Assembly (NCBI GenBank): GCA_913020075.1
Contig: CAJWAE010000004.1
Span: forward strand, 1-49,967
Length of the DNA stretch: 49,967 bases
Direction: 5' to 3'
Origin: an uncultured Flavobacteriaceae bacterium
Lineage (GTDB): Bacteria; Bacteroidota; Bacteroidia; Flavobacteriales; Flavobacteriaceae
The notes under the pieces were generated by a model. The model made no database searches. It was given only the letters and a program-made list of their open reading frames with translations, and was not told where the DNA came from. Numbering within the stretch: position 1 is the first letter of the stretch; every line of letters starts with the position of its first letter. Shown here in pieces: positions 28,066 to 36,357 of the stretch. The translations under genes were made by a program, and so were the position numbers.

Positions 28066-29354
28066 TATTTAACTGTCATTAAAATTGTGCTTTTCGTTTT
28101 TTGATTTGCCGTATATCGACGATCACAGCGTTTCCCAATTACCCAAATAATATTGTCTTCTGAACATAAAAGCCATTGTTTCTCTTTTTCTAATTGAGAA
28201 TATTTTTCATCTTTAAAAAATTTACTAAGTAATTTTTTACCATTCATACCAATTGGACAAAAATAATCACCTTTTCTGTACTTTCTTAGATAAAGTGGTT
28301 TTTTTAAAAGATTTTTATCTAACAATGCTTCATTTAAATCAAGTGAATAATTGGCTTCAAAGGAAATATCATTCCATTGAAGATTTAAGGGAAATATTTG
28401 GGATGTATCTTCTAAATTAATTTTAAACTGCTTATAATCTAATTTTTGTACATCACATAATATTAAATATTTACGATCTCTTATCAATCGATGCGATTTT
28501 GAATATAGTGTTTTTCCACTTGAAGCATTCAAAAGCTTCAAAACCTCTCCAGCATTAATTCCAATAGGATTAAACCAATAATGTAAACAAAAGTCAATTT
28601 CAGGAAGCTTATTTATTTCTTCAATATTCAATTTTAAAACTCCATTTTCAGTTGAGAAAACTTTTGTTTTAAATTCCTTAAGAATTGAATGTATAAAAGT
28701 ATTTGCTTGACTAAGATTGTTAAGTGTTGTCTGGAAATTATCTAAAAGATTAGGTTGGATTTGCATTAATGGTGAAACGACTTCATTACGAATCCGATTT
28801 CTTAAATATTTACCATCTTGATTTGAAGCATCTTCTCTCCATTTAATTTTTTCTTTTTTGGCATATTTAATAAGTTCACTTTTAGGATACTTAAGTAAAG
28901 GTCTTAATATTGAGTTTTGATTAGAAATACCCAATAAACCAGAAATTCCTGTCCCTCTTGAAGTATTAATCAAAAAAGTTTCAAGCTGATCATTCAAATG
29001 GTGAGCTGTAAGAAGTATGTTAAACTCATAAAGGTCCATAAGATCAGAAAACCATCTATATCTAAGTTCACGTGCAGCCATTTGAACACTAATTTTATGA
29101 TGATTTTTATAAAATCTAGAAGAAAAACGCATGTTATAACAAGTAATACCATTTAGATTACACCAACCATGAACAAAGTTAGCATCTTTATCACTTTCAT
29201 TTCCTCGTAATTGAAAATTACAATGGGCTACTGAAAAGTTGATTTTGTTCGCCAACAAAAGATGTGCTAAAACAGAACTGTCGACACCTCCACTATGAGC
29301 CAAAAGAATATTTTTAGTTTTTAAATTTTCAAAATTCAGATTCTGAAGTTTCAT
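28065..29354 (-). CDS. tilS: tRNA(Ile)-lysidine synthase
   Basis: Converts C34 of the CAU-anticodon tRNA-Ile to lysidine so that it reads AUA. The PP-loop ATP pyrophosphatase motif SGGVDSS is at 21-27. The following HCNFQLRGNESDKD and the LLTAHHLNDQLETFLINTSRGTGISGL block are diagnostic. A C-terminal substrate-binding domain (YLRKYRKGDYFCPIGMNGKKLLSKFFKDEK) completes the long form at 429 residues. It is the first gene of a two-gene unit with dsbD. Confidence 0.95.
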   Translation of the reverse strand: MKLQNLNFENLKTKNILLAHSGGVDSSVLAHLLLANKINFSVAHCNFQLRGNESDKDANFVHGWCNLNGITCYNMRFSSRFYKNHHKISVQMAARELRYRWFSDLMDLYEFNILLTAHHLNDQLETFLINTSRGTGISGLLGISNQNSILRPLLKYPKSELIKYAKKEKIKWREDASNQDGKYLRNRIRNEVVSPLMQIQPNLLDNFQTTLNNLSQANTFIHSILKEFKTKVFSTENGVLKLNIEEINKLPEIDFCLHYWFNPIGINAGEVLKLLNASSGKTLYSKSHRLIRDRKYLILCDVQKLDYKQFKINLEDTSQIFPLNLQWNDISFEANYSLDLNEALLDKNLLKKPLYLRKYRKGDYFCPIGMNGKKLLSKFFKDEKYSQLEKEKQWLLCSEDNIIWVIGKRCDRRYTANQKTKSTILMTVK

Positions 29355-29373
29355 CGAATATTTGTTGACCAGA

Positions 29374-29381
29374 CAAATATA
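29374..29381 (-). promoter_or_regulatory. Candidate -7 promoter element for tilS-dsbD
   Basis: On the minus strand TATATTTG matches TAnnTTTG exactly and ends 20 bases before the tilS ATG. A TTTG lies upstream (29395-29398) but at a 13-base spacing instead of 19. Confidence 0.35.
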
Positions 29382-29472
29382 ACCATTCGTTTTTCAAAAC
29401 GGAAGAATTAAAAAAACTGGTTTTTCCTATTATTATTTTGAAAAGTTAAAAAAATTGTTGAAATTAGCATTA

Positions 29473-29556
29473 ATGGTTAATATAATCTCTTTATATACTC
29501 CTAGAATCATAGCATTTAAGTTGATTCATTTTCGTCGTCGCCCTAACGGGGTATAA
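29473..29556 (+). CDS. Candidate arginine-operon leader peptide (27 codons)
   Basis: ATG at 29473 opens a frame of 27 codons and a TAA, lying wholly in the 270-bp gap before the arginine operon. It has an Arg at codon 11 and ends ...LIHFRRRPNGV, with three consecutive Arg codons CGT CGT CGC at 21-23. Its 3' end is a GC-rich island in an AT-rich intergenic region and is followed by an imperfect hairpin and a T-run. Consecutive codons for the pathway's own product in a short upstream frame are the hallmark of ribosome-mediated attenuation. The frame itself is seen; its regulatory role is inferred. Confidence 0.5.
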   Translation: MVNIISLYTPRIIAFKLIHFRRRPNGV

Positions 29557-29565
29557 TTTTTATAT

Positions 29566-29604
29566 GGAGTACGGCGTGCCCTTCTCCCTTCTCGAATATT
29601 TTTT
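29566..29604 (+). promoter_or_regulatory. Possible attenuator hairpin of the arginine operon
   Basis: GGAG (29566-29569) pairs with CTCC (29584-29587), and A71-T82 and GG73-74 with CC79-80 continue the stem with two mismatches. Six T follow at 29599-29604, after an 11-base gap. An alternative pairing joins CGCC of the leader's Arg codons (29538-29541) to GGCG (29573-29576), which would exclude the first stem. The terminator form is not ideal, so this is tentative. Confidence 0.3.
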
Positions 29605-29624
29605 CCCTTCAATATTTATTACAA

Positions 29625-30242
29625 ATGAAAGTATTACGCGCCAAAGCGGAACATATTTTATACGCCAAAACTATCAGTGAGCACATTGACCAATCCGCTA
29701 GAATAAGAGGGACTGGAATTGCTCGCCGTAAACCAGAATATATAGTTACCAAAATTGAGAATGGAAATGCTGTCATAGCCCTTGAAAACAAAGAATTTGC
29801 TGGATTTTGTTATATAGAAATTTGGGGACACGGAAAATATGTAGCCCATTCTGGACTAATTGTTGCTCCTAAATTTAGAGGTGTTGGTCTTGCAAAGAAA
29901 ATTAAAAAAGATGTTTTTAATCTATCTCTTGAAAAATACCCCAATGCTAAAATATTTGGGATTACCACTGGAATGCCCGTTATGAAGATAAACTATGAAT
30001 TAGGATATGAACCGGTTCATTTTTCAGAACTTACAGACGATCCTGAATTCTGGAAGGGTTGTCAAACTTGTAAAAATTATGATATTCTTACCCGTACAGA
30101 GCGTCAAATGTGTTTATGTACTGGCATGCTTTTTAATCCAAAGAAAAAAATAAAAAATAAAAAATTTAACTTAAATGTTTTAAAACGTTTAAAGCACATT
30201 AAAAAAAAATTATTTCAGAAAAAAAATCATGAAAAAATCTAA
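29625..30242 (+). CDS. GNAT-family acyltransferase at the head of the arginine operon
   Basis: A 205-residue GNAT protein. The acyl-CoA loop is FRGVGLAKKI (84-93), preceded by the beta-strand HSGLIVAPK, and NAVIALENKEFAGFCYIEIWG forms earlier strands. An unusual tail carries four cysteines (146, 149, 163 and 165; CQTC and CLC), resembling a small metal site, followed by a very lysine-rich C-terminus. It overlaps argG by 14 bases and is first in the operon. No other gene here could make the N-acylglutamate that starts the cyclic arginine route, so it is a natural candidate for N-acetyl- or N-succinylglutamate synthase. That assignment is inferred from context. N-terminal ARIRGTGIARRKPEYI may contribute the acceptor site. 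Confidence 0.75.
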   Translation: MKVLRAKAEHILYAKTISEHIDQSARIRGTGIARRKPEYIVTKIENGNAVIALENKEFAGFCYIEIWGHGKYVAHSGLIVAPKFRGVGLAKKIKKDVFNLSLEKYPNAKIFGITTGMPVMKINYELGYEPVHFSELTDDPEFWKGCQTCKNYDILTRTERQMCLCTGMLFNPKKKIKNKKFNLNVLKRLKHIKKKLFQKKNHEKI

Positions 30243-31413
30243 ATTAGTTTTAGCCTACAGTGGAGGCTTAGACACATCATATTCGTTAAGAAAACTTTCA
30301 CAAGAAAACTATGAAGTACATGCTATAAGTATAAATACTGGAGGTTTTTTAAAAGAAGAAATTGATGATATAGAAACTAAGGCCTATCAAATGGGAGCCT
30401 TTACCTATAAAAATATAGATTCTTTGAATTCCTTTTATCAAAAAATTGTGAAGTATTTAATCTTTGGAAATGTTTTAAAAAACAACACATACCCACTATC
30501 CGTAAGTGCAGAAAGAATTATACAAGCAGTAGAAATTGTTAATTATGCAAAATCTATTGATGCAAAATTTATTGCACACGGAAGTACAGGAGCAGGGAAT
30601 GATCAAGTCCGTTTTGATATGATTTTTCAAATTTTAGCACCTAAAATTAAAATCATTACCCTAATAAGAGATCATCAACTGTCAAGAGAAGACGAGATCA
30701 TCTATTTAAAAACGCAAGGAATCAATATTCCATGGGAAAAAGGAAAATATTCGATCAATCAAGGTTTATGGGGAACCAGTGTAGGTGGTTCTGAAACTTT
30801 GACTTCTGATCTTCCACTTCCTGGTTCTGCTTTCCCTAGCAAATTAGAGAAAGATCTCCCCGAAGAGCTTACTTTAGAATTCAAATCTGGTGAACTAATC
30901 AGTGTAAATAAATCAAAAGGTTCCCCGATAGAGTTAATACAAGAACTTCAGGAAGTAGCTAAAAAGTATGCCATTGGTAGAGATATTCATGTTGGGGACA
31001 CCATCATTGGAATTAAGGGTCGTGTTGGGTTTGAAGCGGCTGCTCCTATTATAATTATTAAAGCACACCACTTACTTGAAAAACATACCCTTACCAAGTG
31101 GCAACAATTTCAAAAAGAACAATTATCAAATTTTTATGGTATGCAACTTCATGAAGGAAATTATTTAGATCCTGTTATGCGAGATATGGAGGTATTTATG
31201 AAAAGTAGTCAAAAAAGTGTTAATGGTATTGTAATGATAAAACTTCATCCTTATCGATTTGAATTAATAGGTATTAAATCACCTAATGATCTGATGCAAA
31301 CAGAATTCGGTAGCTATGGTGAAATAAATAAAGGTTGGACAGCAGAAGAAGCTAAGGGTTTTATAAAACTAACTGCCAATGCAACAAAAATATATCAACA
31401 TATAAATAAATAA
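30229..31413 (+). CDS. argG: Argininosuccinate synthase
   Basis: Joins citrulline and aspartate with ATP. The N-type ATP pyrophosphatase P-loop AYSGGLDTSYSL is at 9-20. AHGSTGAGNDQVRFD forms the aspartate/citrulline site, and NQGLWGTSVGG the next conserved loop. The 394-residue length is normal. The gene begins inside the 3' end of the GNAT gene and is followed two bases later by argC. Confidence 0.96.
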   Translation: MKKSKLVLAYSGGLDTSYSLRKLSQENYEVHAISINTGGFLKEEIDDIETKAYQMGAFTYKNIDSLNSFYQKIVKYLIFGNVLKNNTYPLSVSAERIIQAVEIVNYAKSIDAKFIAHGSTGAGNDQVRFDMIFQILAPKIKIITLIRDHQLSREDEIIYLKTQGINIPWEKGKYSINQGLWGTSVGGSETLTSDLPLPGSAFPSKLEKDLPEELTLEFKSGELISVNKSKGSPIELIQELQEVAKKYAIGRDIHVGDTIIGIKGRVGFEAAAPIIIIKAHHLLEKHTLTKWQQFQKEQLSNFYGMQLHEGNYLDPVMRDMEVFMKSSQKSVNGIVMIKLHPYRFELIGIKSPNDLMQTEFGSYGEINKGWTAEEAKGFIKLTANATKIYQHINK

Positions 31414-31415
31414 AA

Positions 31416-32387
31416 ATGAAAAGCGTTGGAATAATAGGAGGATCGGGTTACACCGGGGGTGAATTGATTCGTTTAGTAGTAAATCACCCTAATTTAAAAT
31501 TAGAATTTGTATTTAGTACAACAAAAGAAAAAAAACCAATCACTTTTGCTCATCCTGATTTATTGGGAAATTTAGATTTAAATTTTACGGGTGCTATTAA
31601 TCCAAAAATAGATATTGTTTATCTCTGTCTAGGTAATGGGAAATCTCGTGAATTTTTAAAACAATATTCTTTTTCAAAACAAACTATTATAGTCGATCTA
31701 GGAAATGATTTTCGACTAATTAAAGATCATGAGTTTCAGGGAAGAAAATACACTTATGGTCTTCCAGAGTTACAAAAAAATATTATTAAACGTGCAACTA
31801 ATATTTCAAATCCAGGTTGTTTTGCCACTGCTATTCAGCTTGGATTAATGCCTTTAGCAAAAGATAGTGCCATTAGTTCCCCTATTCATATAAATGCAAC
31901 CACAGGAAGTACTGGTGCTGGAATTGGATTGAGCTCTACAAATCACTTTAGTTGGCGCAACAATAACATTTCATGGTACAAACCTTTTACTCATCAGCAT
32001 TTGAGTGAAATCTATCAAAGCTTAGATCAACTAAAATCTCATAATGAAATTTTTTTTATGCCCCATCGTGGAGCGTATACAAGAGGTATTTTTGCAACTG
32101 CTTACACTACTTATAAAGGAACAATCAAAGAGGCACAAGCACTTTACCAAGATTATTATGCAGACCACCCATTTACTCAGGTTTCTATTGAAGAGATTAG
32201 TTTAAAAACAGTCGTCAATACAAATAATTGTTTTATTCATTTATATAAATATGAAAACACATTACTTATTACTAGTATCATTGATAATTTAATCAAAGGA
32301 GCCTCAGGACAAGCTATTCAAAATACTAACCTTTTGATGGGTTGGGAAGAGAATCTAGGACTTCAATTAAAAGCATCTATATTTTAA
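31416..32387 (+). CDS. argC: N-acyl-gamma-glutamyl-phosphate reductase
   Basis: NADPH-dependent reduction of N-acylglutamyl phosphate to the semialdehyde. N-terminal GIIGGSGYTGGELIRL binds the cofactor. The catalytic cysteine is in ISNPGCFATAIQLGLMPL, and the histidine-bearing loop near the end of the substrate domain is FMPHRGAYTRGIF. The 323-residue length fits the Bacteroidetes short form. Whether the acyl group is acetyl or succinyl cannot be read from this protein, but the carbamoyltransferase further down suggests succinyl. Confidence 0.94.
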   Translation: MKSVGIIGGSGYTGGELIRLVVNHPNLKLEFVFSTTKEKKPITFAHPDLLGNLDLNFTGAINPKIDIVYLCLGNGKSREFLKQYSFSKQTIIVDLGNDFRLIKDHEFQGRKYTYGLPELQKNIIKRATNISNPGCFATAIQLGLMPLAKDSAISSPIHINATTGSTGAGIGLSSTNHFSWRNNNISWYKPFTHQHLSEIYQSLDQLKSHNEIFFMPHRGAYTRGIFATAYTTYKGTIKEAQALYQDYYADHPFTQVSIEEISLKTVVNTNNCFIHLYKYENTLLITSIIDNLIKGASGQAIQNTNLLMGWEENLGLQLKASIF

Positions 32388-32419
32388 AAAAAAATGAAAA
32401 TTACAAAACAAAAGAAATA

Positions 32420-33553
32420 ATGAAATTATTTGATGTTTATCCACTTTATGAAGTTACTCCCGTTAGGGCGAAAGATGTATACATTTACGATAATGATGGG
32501 AAAAAATATTTAGATCTCTATGGTGGACATGCTGTAATTTCAATAGGTCATTCTCATCCACATTATATTAAGAAAATCATTAATCAATTAAAACAGATTA
32601 GTTTTTATTCTAACGCTATTCAGAACCCACTACAAAATGAATTAGCAAATGTAATTGGTGAACAGTCTTGCCTGCATGATTATAAATTATTCTTATGTAG
32701 TACAGGTGCTGAAGCAATTGAAAATGCTCTAAAATTAGCTTCTTTTAAAACAAAACGTAAAAAAGTAATTGCCTTTAAAAATAGTTTTCATGGAAGAACT
32801 TCAGCTGCAGTTGCAGTTACAGATAACATAAAAATTAATGCCCCACTAAACCAACAGCAAGAAGTTACCTTTTTAAATTTTAATGATGAAAAAGCACTTC
32901 AAAATGAATTAGCAACTAAAGAGTACTGCGCTGTTATTTTTGAGGCTATTCAGGGAGTTGGAGGACTGAATGAACCTTCAGAAGATTTTATTTATGCGAT
33001 GGAGCGTTTATGTAAAGAGTACGGAAGTTGTTTGATTTCGGACGAAGTTCAATCTGGATTCTCAAGAACAGGTACTTTTTTTGCATTTCAAAAATACAAT
33101 ATTAACCCCCATATTATTACAATGGCCAAAGGAATGGGAAATGGCTTTCCTGTAGGGGGTATTTTAGTTCACCCAGACATTAAAGCAAAACATGGAATGT
33201 TAGGCACTACTTTTGGCGGTAATCATTTAGCTTGTAGTGCTTCTTTGGCAGTCCTTGAAGTTTTAAAAAAAGAACGTTTACAAGAAAAAACGAAAAGCTT
33301 AGAAACTTATTTTCGATCCAAAGCAAATTCATTATCCAAAATAAAAAAAATTAAAGGTCGCGGACTTATGCTGGGATTAGAATTTGATTTTAAAGTTTCA
33401 GAGATTCGAAAGAAATTAATTTATGACCATTATATTTTTACTGGAGGAAGTTCTAATGAAAATTTGATTCGAATTTTACCTCCTTTAACCATTAAAAAAA
33501 AACATATGGATTACTTTTTTGAAGCATTAGAAAAAGTCTTAACAGCATTTTAA
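32420..33553 (+). CDS. argD: N-acylornithine aminotransferase
   Basis: A PLP aminotransferase (class III) that makes N-acylornithine. The PLP lysine is in TMAKGMGNGFPVGG, and the Asp contacting the PLP ring nitrogen is in CLISDEVQSGFSRTG. GTTFGGNHLACSASLAV is also conserved. I start at the ATG at 32420 (KLFDVYPLYEVTP), as in relatives; an upstream in-frame ATG at 32342 would run back into argC and add 26 unrelated residues. The next gene begins 9 bases after the stop. Bacteroidetes often place proC between argC and argD; it is absent here. Confidence 0.94.
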   Translation: MKLFDVYPLYEVTPVRAKDVYIYDNDGKKYLDLYGGHAVISIGHSHPHYIKKIINQLKQISFYSNAIQNPLQNELANVIGEQSCLHDYKLFLCSTGAEAIENALKLASFKTKRKKVIAFKNSFHGRTSAAVAVTDNIKINAPLNQQQEVTFLNFNDEKALQNELATKEYCAVIFEAIQGVGGLNEPSEDFIYAMERLCKEYGSCLISDEVQSGFSRTGTFFAFQKYNINPHIITMAKGMGNGFPVGGILVHPDIKAKHGMLGTTFGGNHLACSASLAVLEVLKKERLQEKTKSLETYFRSKANSLSKIKKIKGRGLMLGLEFDFKVSEIRKKLIYDHYIFTGGSSNENLIRILPPLTIKKKHMDYFFEALEKVLTAF

Positions 33554-33562
33554 AACAAGCGA

Positions 33563-34510
33563 ATGAAACAATTTTTAACTATAAATGATCTGTCAAACTT
33601 TGAAGTAGGAATTGAAGAGGCAATAACACTAAAGAAAAATCCTTACAATCACAAAAAGTTTGGAAAAAACAAAACACTAGGGATGTTATTTTTTAACCCT
33701 AGCTTAAGAACTCGAATGAGTACGCAGAAAGCAGCTAAAAACATGGGAGTCAACACAATGATAATTAATTTATCAAATGAAGCATGGGAAATAGAATTTG
33801 AAGATGGAACCCAAATGAATGGTCTTAGATCTGAACATATAAAAGAGGCAGCAGCTGTAGTATCTCAATATTGTGATATCATTGCTGTTAGGGCATTTGC
33901 ATCATTAAATAACAAGGAAAATGATGAAGCAGAGCAGGTCCTAAATAACTTTGCAAAATACGCTAGTATTCCAGTAATAAATATGGAAAGCGCTACAGCC
34001 CATCCCTTACAAGCTCTGGCAGATGCAATGACCATAATTGAACACAAAAACAAAAAACGTCCTAAAATTGTTTTGACTTGGGCACCACATCCTAAAGCAC
34101 TTCCCCATGCTGTAAGTAATTCATTTACTCGAATGGTTCAGAAAATTGATGCAGAATTTATAATTGCTCAACCCGAAGGATACGAACTCAATCCTAAAAT
34201 AACAAAAGGAATTCCAGTATACCATAATCAAAGAGATGCAATGGAAGGTGCTGATTTTGTATATGCAAAAAATTGGTGTTCGTATATTGACTATGGTAAA
34301 ATTTTAAGAACAGATAATCAATGGATGCTGACAGCTGAAAAATTAAAAGTGACTAATAATGCAAAATTTATGCATTGTCTTCCCATAAGAAGAAACATTG
34401 TTGTGTCTGATGATGTATTAGATAATCCAAACTCTCTAGTCATAAAACAAGCTAATAATAGAACTTTTGCAGCACAACTAGTTTTAAAAAAAATTTTAGA
34501 AAATGGATAA
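33563..34510 (+). CDS. argF': N-acyl-L-ornithine carbamoyltransferase (probably N-succinylornithine-specific)
   Basis: A transcarbamylase of 315 residues with the carbamoyl-phosphate motif FFNPSLRTRMSTQKAA (43-58) and the C-terminal HCLPIRRN. It matches the N-acylornithine branch of Bacteroides and Xanthomonas rather than ordinary ornithine carbamoyltransferases (EAWEIEFEDGTQMNG, then SEHIKEAAAV, and TWAPHPKALPHAVSNSF). Against my memory of the Bacteroides fragilis enzyme the first 100 residues align without gaps. The substrate-selecting position 90 (Pro in the succinylornithine enzyme, Glu in the acetylornithine enzyme) is Ser here. Small or uncharged residues at that site favour succinylornithine. 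Its 3' end overlaps argB by 8 bases. Confidence 0.88.
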   Translation: MKQFLTINDLSNFEVGIEEAITLKKNPYNHKKFGKNKTLGMLFFNPSLRTRMSTQKAAKNMGVNTMIINLSNEAWEIEFEDGTQMNGLRSEHIKEAAAVVSQYCDIIAVRAFASLNNKENDEAEQVLNNFAKYASIPVINMESATAHPLQALADAMTIIEHKNKKRPKIVLTWAPHPKALPHAVSNSFTRMVQKIDAEFIIAQPEGYELNPKITKGIPVYHNQRDAMEGADFVYAKNWCSYIDYGKILRTDNQWMLTAEKLKVTNNAKFMHCLPIRRNIVVSDDVLDNPNSLVIKQANNRTFAAQLVLKKILENG

Positions 34511-35276
34511 GTTACACATTGTTAAAGTTGGAGGGAATATCATTGAAAATAAAAAAAATATTCAAAATTTTCTTCTAGATTTTGCAAAACTAAGAGGATA
34601 TAAAATACTTGTTCATGGAGGAGGAAAAGAAGCTTCTAAAATATCTCAAAAAATTGGTGTACCGTTTCAAATAATTAATGGAAGAAGAATAACAGATGCT
34701 GCGAATTTAGATATCATCACCATGGTCTATGCTGGAAAAATAAATAAAAATATCGTTGGTCAACTTCAAGCAATACAATGCAATGCGTTAGGGCTTTCCG
34801 GGGCCGACGGTAATAGTATTTTAGCTAAAAAACGTTCACCAAAACCTATTGATTTTGGATTTGTTGGAGATGTAACCAAAGTCAATATTTCCTTCTTTAA
34901 AATTCTAATAGATCAAGGAATTACTCCTGTTTGTTGTGCAATCTCTCATGATGGAGATGGACAATTATTAAATACTAATGCTGACACAATTGCAGCAAGT
35001 TTAGCTGGATCAATGGCCGCTGAGTTTGAAGTAACTTTAAGCTATTGTTTTGAAAAAAATGGAGTTCTTGAAAATATTGAAGATGAATCGTCTCTAATTA
35101 CTAAAATAAATTTAAAAACATATAAATCAATGATAAAAAAGGGATTAATTCATTCGGGAATGATTCCTAAAATAGAAAATTGCTTCAATGCACTAAGAAA
35201 AGGGGTTAATCAAGTTAGAATAGGGAGTCCAAAAATCATTAATGAAGCCGTGCAATACACAAAAATAGAACTATAA
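34503..35276 (+). CDS. argB: N-acylglutamate kinase
   Basis: Phosphorylates N-acylglutamate on the gamma-carboxylate. It has the amino-acid-kinase fold with VKVGGNIIEN at the start, LVHGGGKEASKISQKIG (phosphate/ATP loop), and GLSGADGNSILAKKR. The substrate-site LNTNADTIAASLA follows. At 257 residues and without an N-terminal helix, it lacks the element used for arginine feedback in the hexameric, inhibitable kinases, so direct inhibition by arginine is uncertain. It is translationally coupled at both ends: it starts inside argF' and its stop overlaps the next ATG (TAATG). Confidence 0.95.
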   Translation: MDKLHIVKVGGNIIENKKNIQNFLLDFAKLRGYKILVHGGGKEASKISQKIGVPFQIINGRRITDAANLDIITMVYAGKINKNIVGQLQAIQCNALGLSGADGNSILAKKRSPKPIDFGFVGDVTKVNISFFKILIDQGITPVCCAISHDGDGQLLNTNADTIAASLAGSMAAEFEVTLSYCFEKNGVLENIEDESSLITKINLKTYKSMIKKGLIHSGMIPKIENCFNALRKGVNQVRIGSPKIINEAVQYTKIEL

Positions 35277-36325
35277 TGTTAACACAAAACGCACTTTCAC
35301 TTTTACAAGATTTAATTCGTATTGAATCCTTTTCAAGTTATGAAAATAAGACTGCTGATCGAATTGCGAAATGGTTTGACCACTATAAGATTCTTTATAA
35401 TAGAAAAGACAATAATCTTTGGACTACTAATAAAACCTTTGACTCAACTAAACCTACACTTCTTCTGAATTCACATCATGATACTGTAAAACCCAATAAT
35501 GCATACACTCGAAATCCATTTTCACCAGACATTATAGACGGTAAATTATACGGCCTAGGAAGTAACGATGCTGGAGGCGCGCTTGTTTCTTTAATATCTT
35601 TATTTACATATTATTATGATCATCCCAATCCAAAATACAACTTACTTTTAGTAGCTTCAGCTGAAGAAGAAATCGCAGGAAAAAAAAGTTTACGGGGATT
35701 ACTTTCTGAGTTACCTAAAATTGATTTGGCAATTATAGGGGAACCAACTTTAATGGATTTAGCTGTCGCTGAAAAAGGTTTGGTGGTATTTGATTTGCTT
35801 ATTAAGGGAAGTCCCAGTCATGCAGCGCATCCAAATACAAATAATCCTCTATTAAAAATTCCAGAGGTTATTAAAGCTATTGAAAATCTTACATTTAAAA
35901 AAATATCACCCGTCCTAGGACCCATTAAAGTAACAATAACACAAATTAATGCAGGTAATCAGCATAACGTGGTTCCTTCTGAAGTTGAAATGGTTATTGA
36001 TGTTCGTGTCAATGAATGTTATACCAATGAAGAAATTGAACAGAAGCTAATAGCATCACTTCCGTGTGATGTAAATGCTCGTTCTTTACGACTAAAAAGC
36101 TCATCAATTGACTTAAATCATCCCTTAATTAAATCAGGGATTTCCTTGGGTAAAAAACCCTACGGCTCACCTACTCTTTCTGATCAGGCGGCTTTGGATT
36201 GTCCATCTCTTAAAATAGGTCCTGGAGATTCTACACGATCTCATTCAGCAGATGAATTCATTTATGTAAAAGAAATTGAAGAGGGTATCTCTTTTTATAT
36301 TCAGTTATTAAAAAGCATACTTTAA
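35276..36325 (+). CDS. argE: M20-family deacylase, N-acylcitrulline/N-acylornithine type
   Basis: A zinc-dependent M20 amidohydrolase of 349 residues. The first metal motif is LLLNSHHDTVKP (62-73), then the bridging Asp in GLGSNDAGGALVS, the catalytic Glu pair in ASAEEEIAG and a further metal ligand in IGEPT. The dimerisation domain carries GSPSHAAHP. With an N-acylornithine carbamoyltransferase in the same operon, the substrate should be N-acylcitrulline rather than N-acylornithine; this is inference from pathway logic. It starts within the argB stop codon and is followed 32 bases later by argH. Confidence 0.9.
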   Translation: MLTQNALSLLQDLIRIESFSSYENKTADRIAKWFDHYKILYNRKDNNLWTTNKTFDSTKPTLLLNSHHDTVKPNNAYTRNPFSPDIIDGKLYGLGSNDAGGALVSLISLFTYYYDHPNPKYNLLLVASAEEEIAGKKSLRGLLSELPKIDLAIIGEPTLMDLAVAEKGLVVFDLLIKGSPSHAAHPNTNNPLLKIPEVIKAIENLTFKKISPVLGPIKVTITQINAGNQHNVVPSEVEMVIDVRVNECYTNEEIEQKLIASLPCDVNARSLRLKSSSIDLNHPLIKSGISLGKKPYGSPTLSDQAALDCPSLKIGPGDSTRSHSADEFIYVKEIEEGISFYIQLLKSIL

Positions 36326-36357
36326 AAATCATTTAGATAGTTAACAATTAAAAAAAT

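Noticed and set aside
29564-29700. Small frame starting at the ATG at 29564 upstream of the GNAT gene
   Set aside because: It runs out of frame into the GNAT gene and has no recognisable content; the frame ending in RRRPNGV is the better leader candidate.
32342-32419. N-terminal extension of argD from the ATG at 32342
   Set aside because: It would overlap argC by 46 bases and add residues absent from relatives; the ATG at 32420 fits the family.
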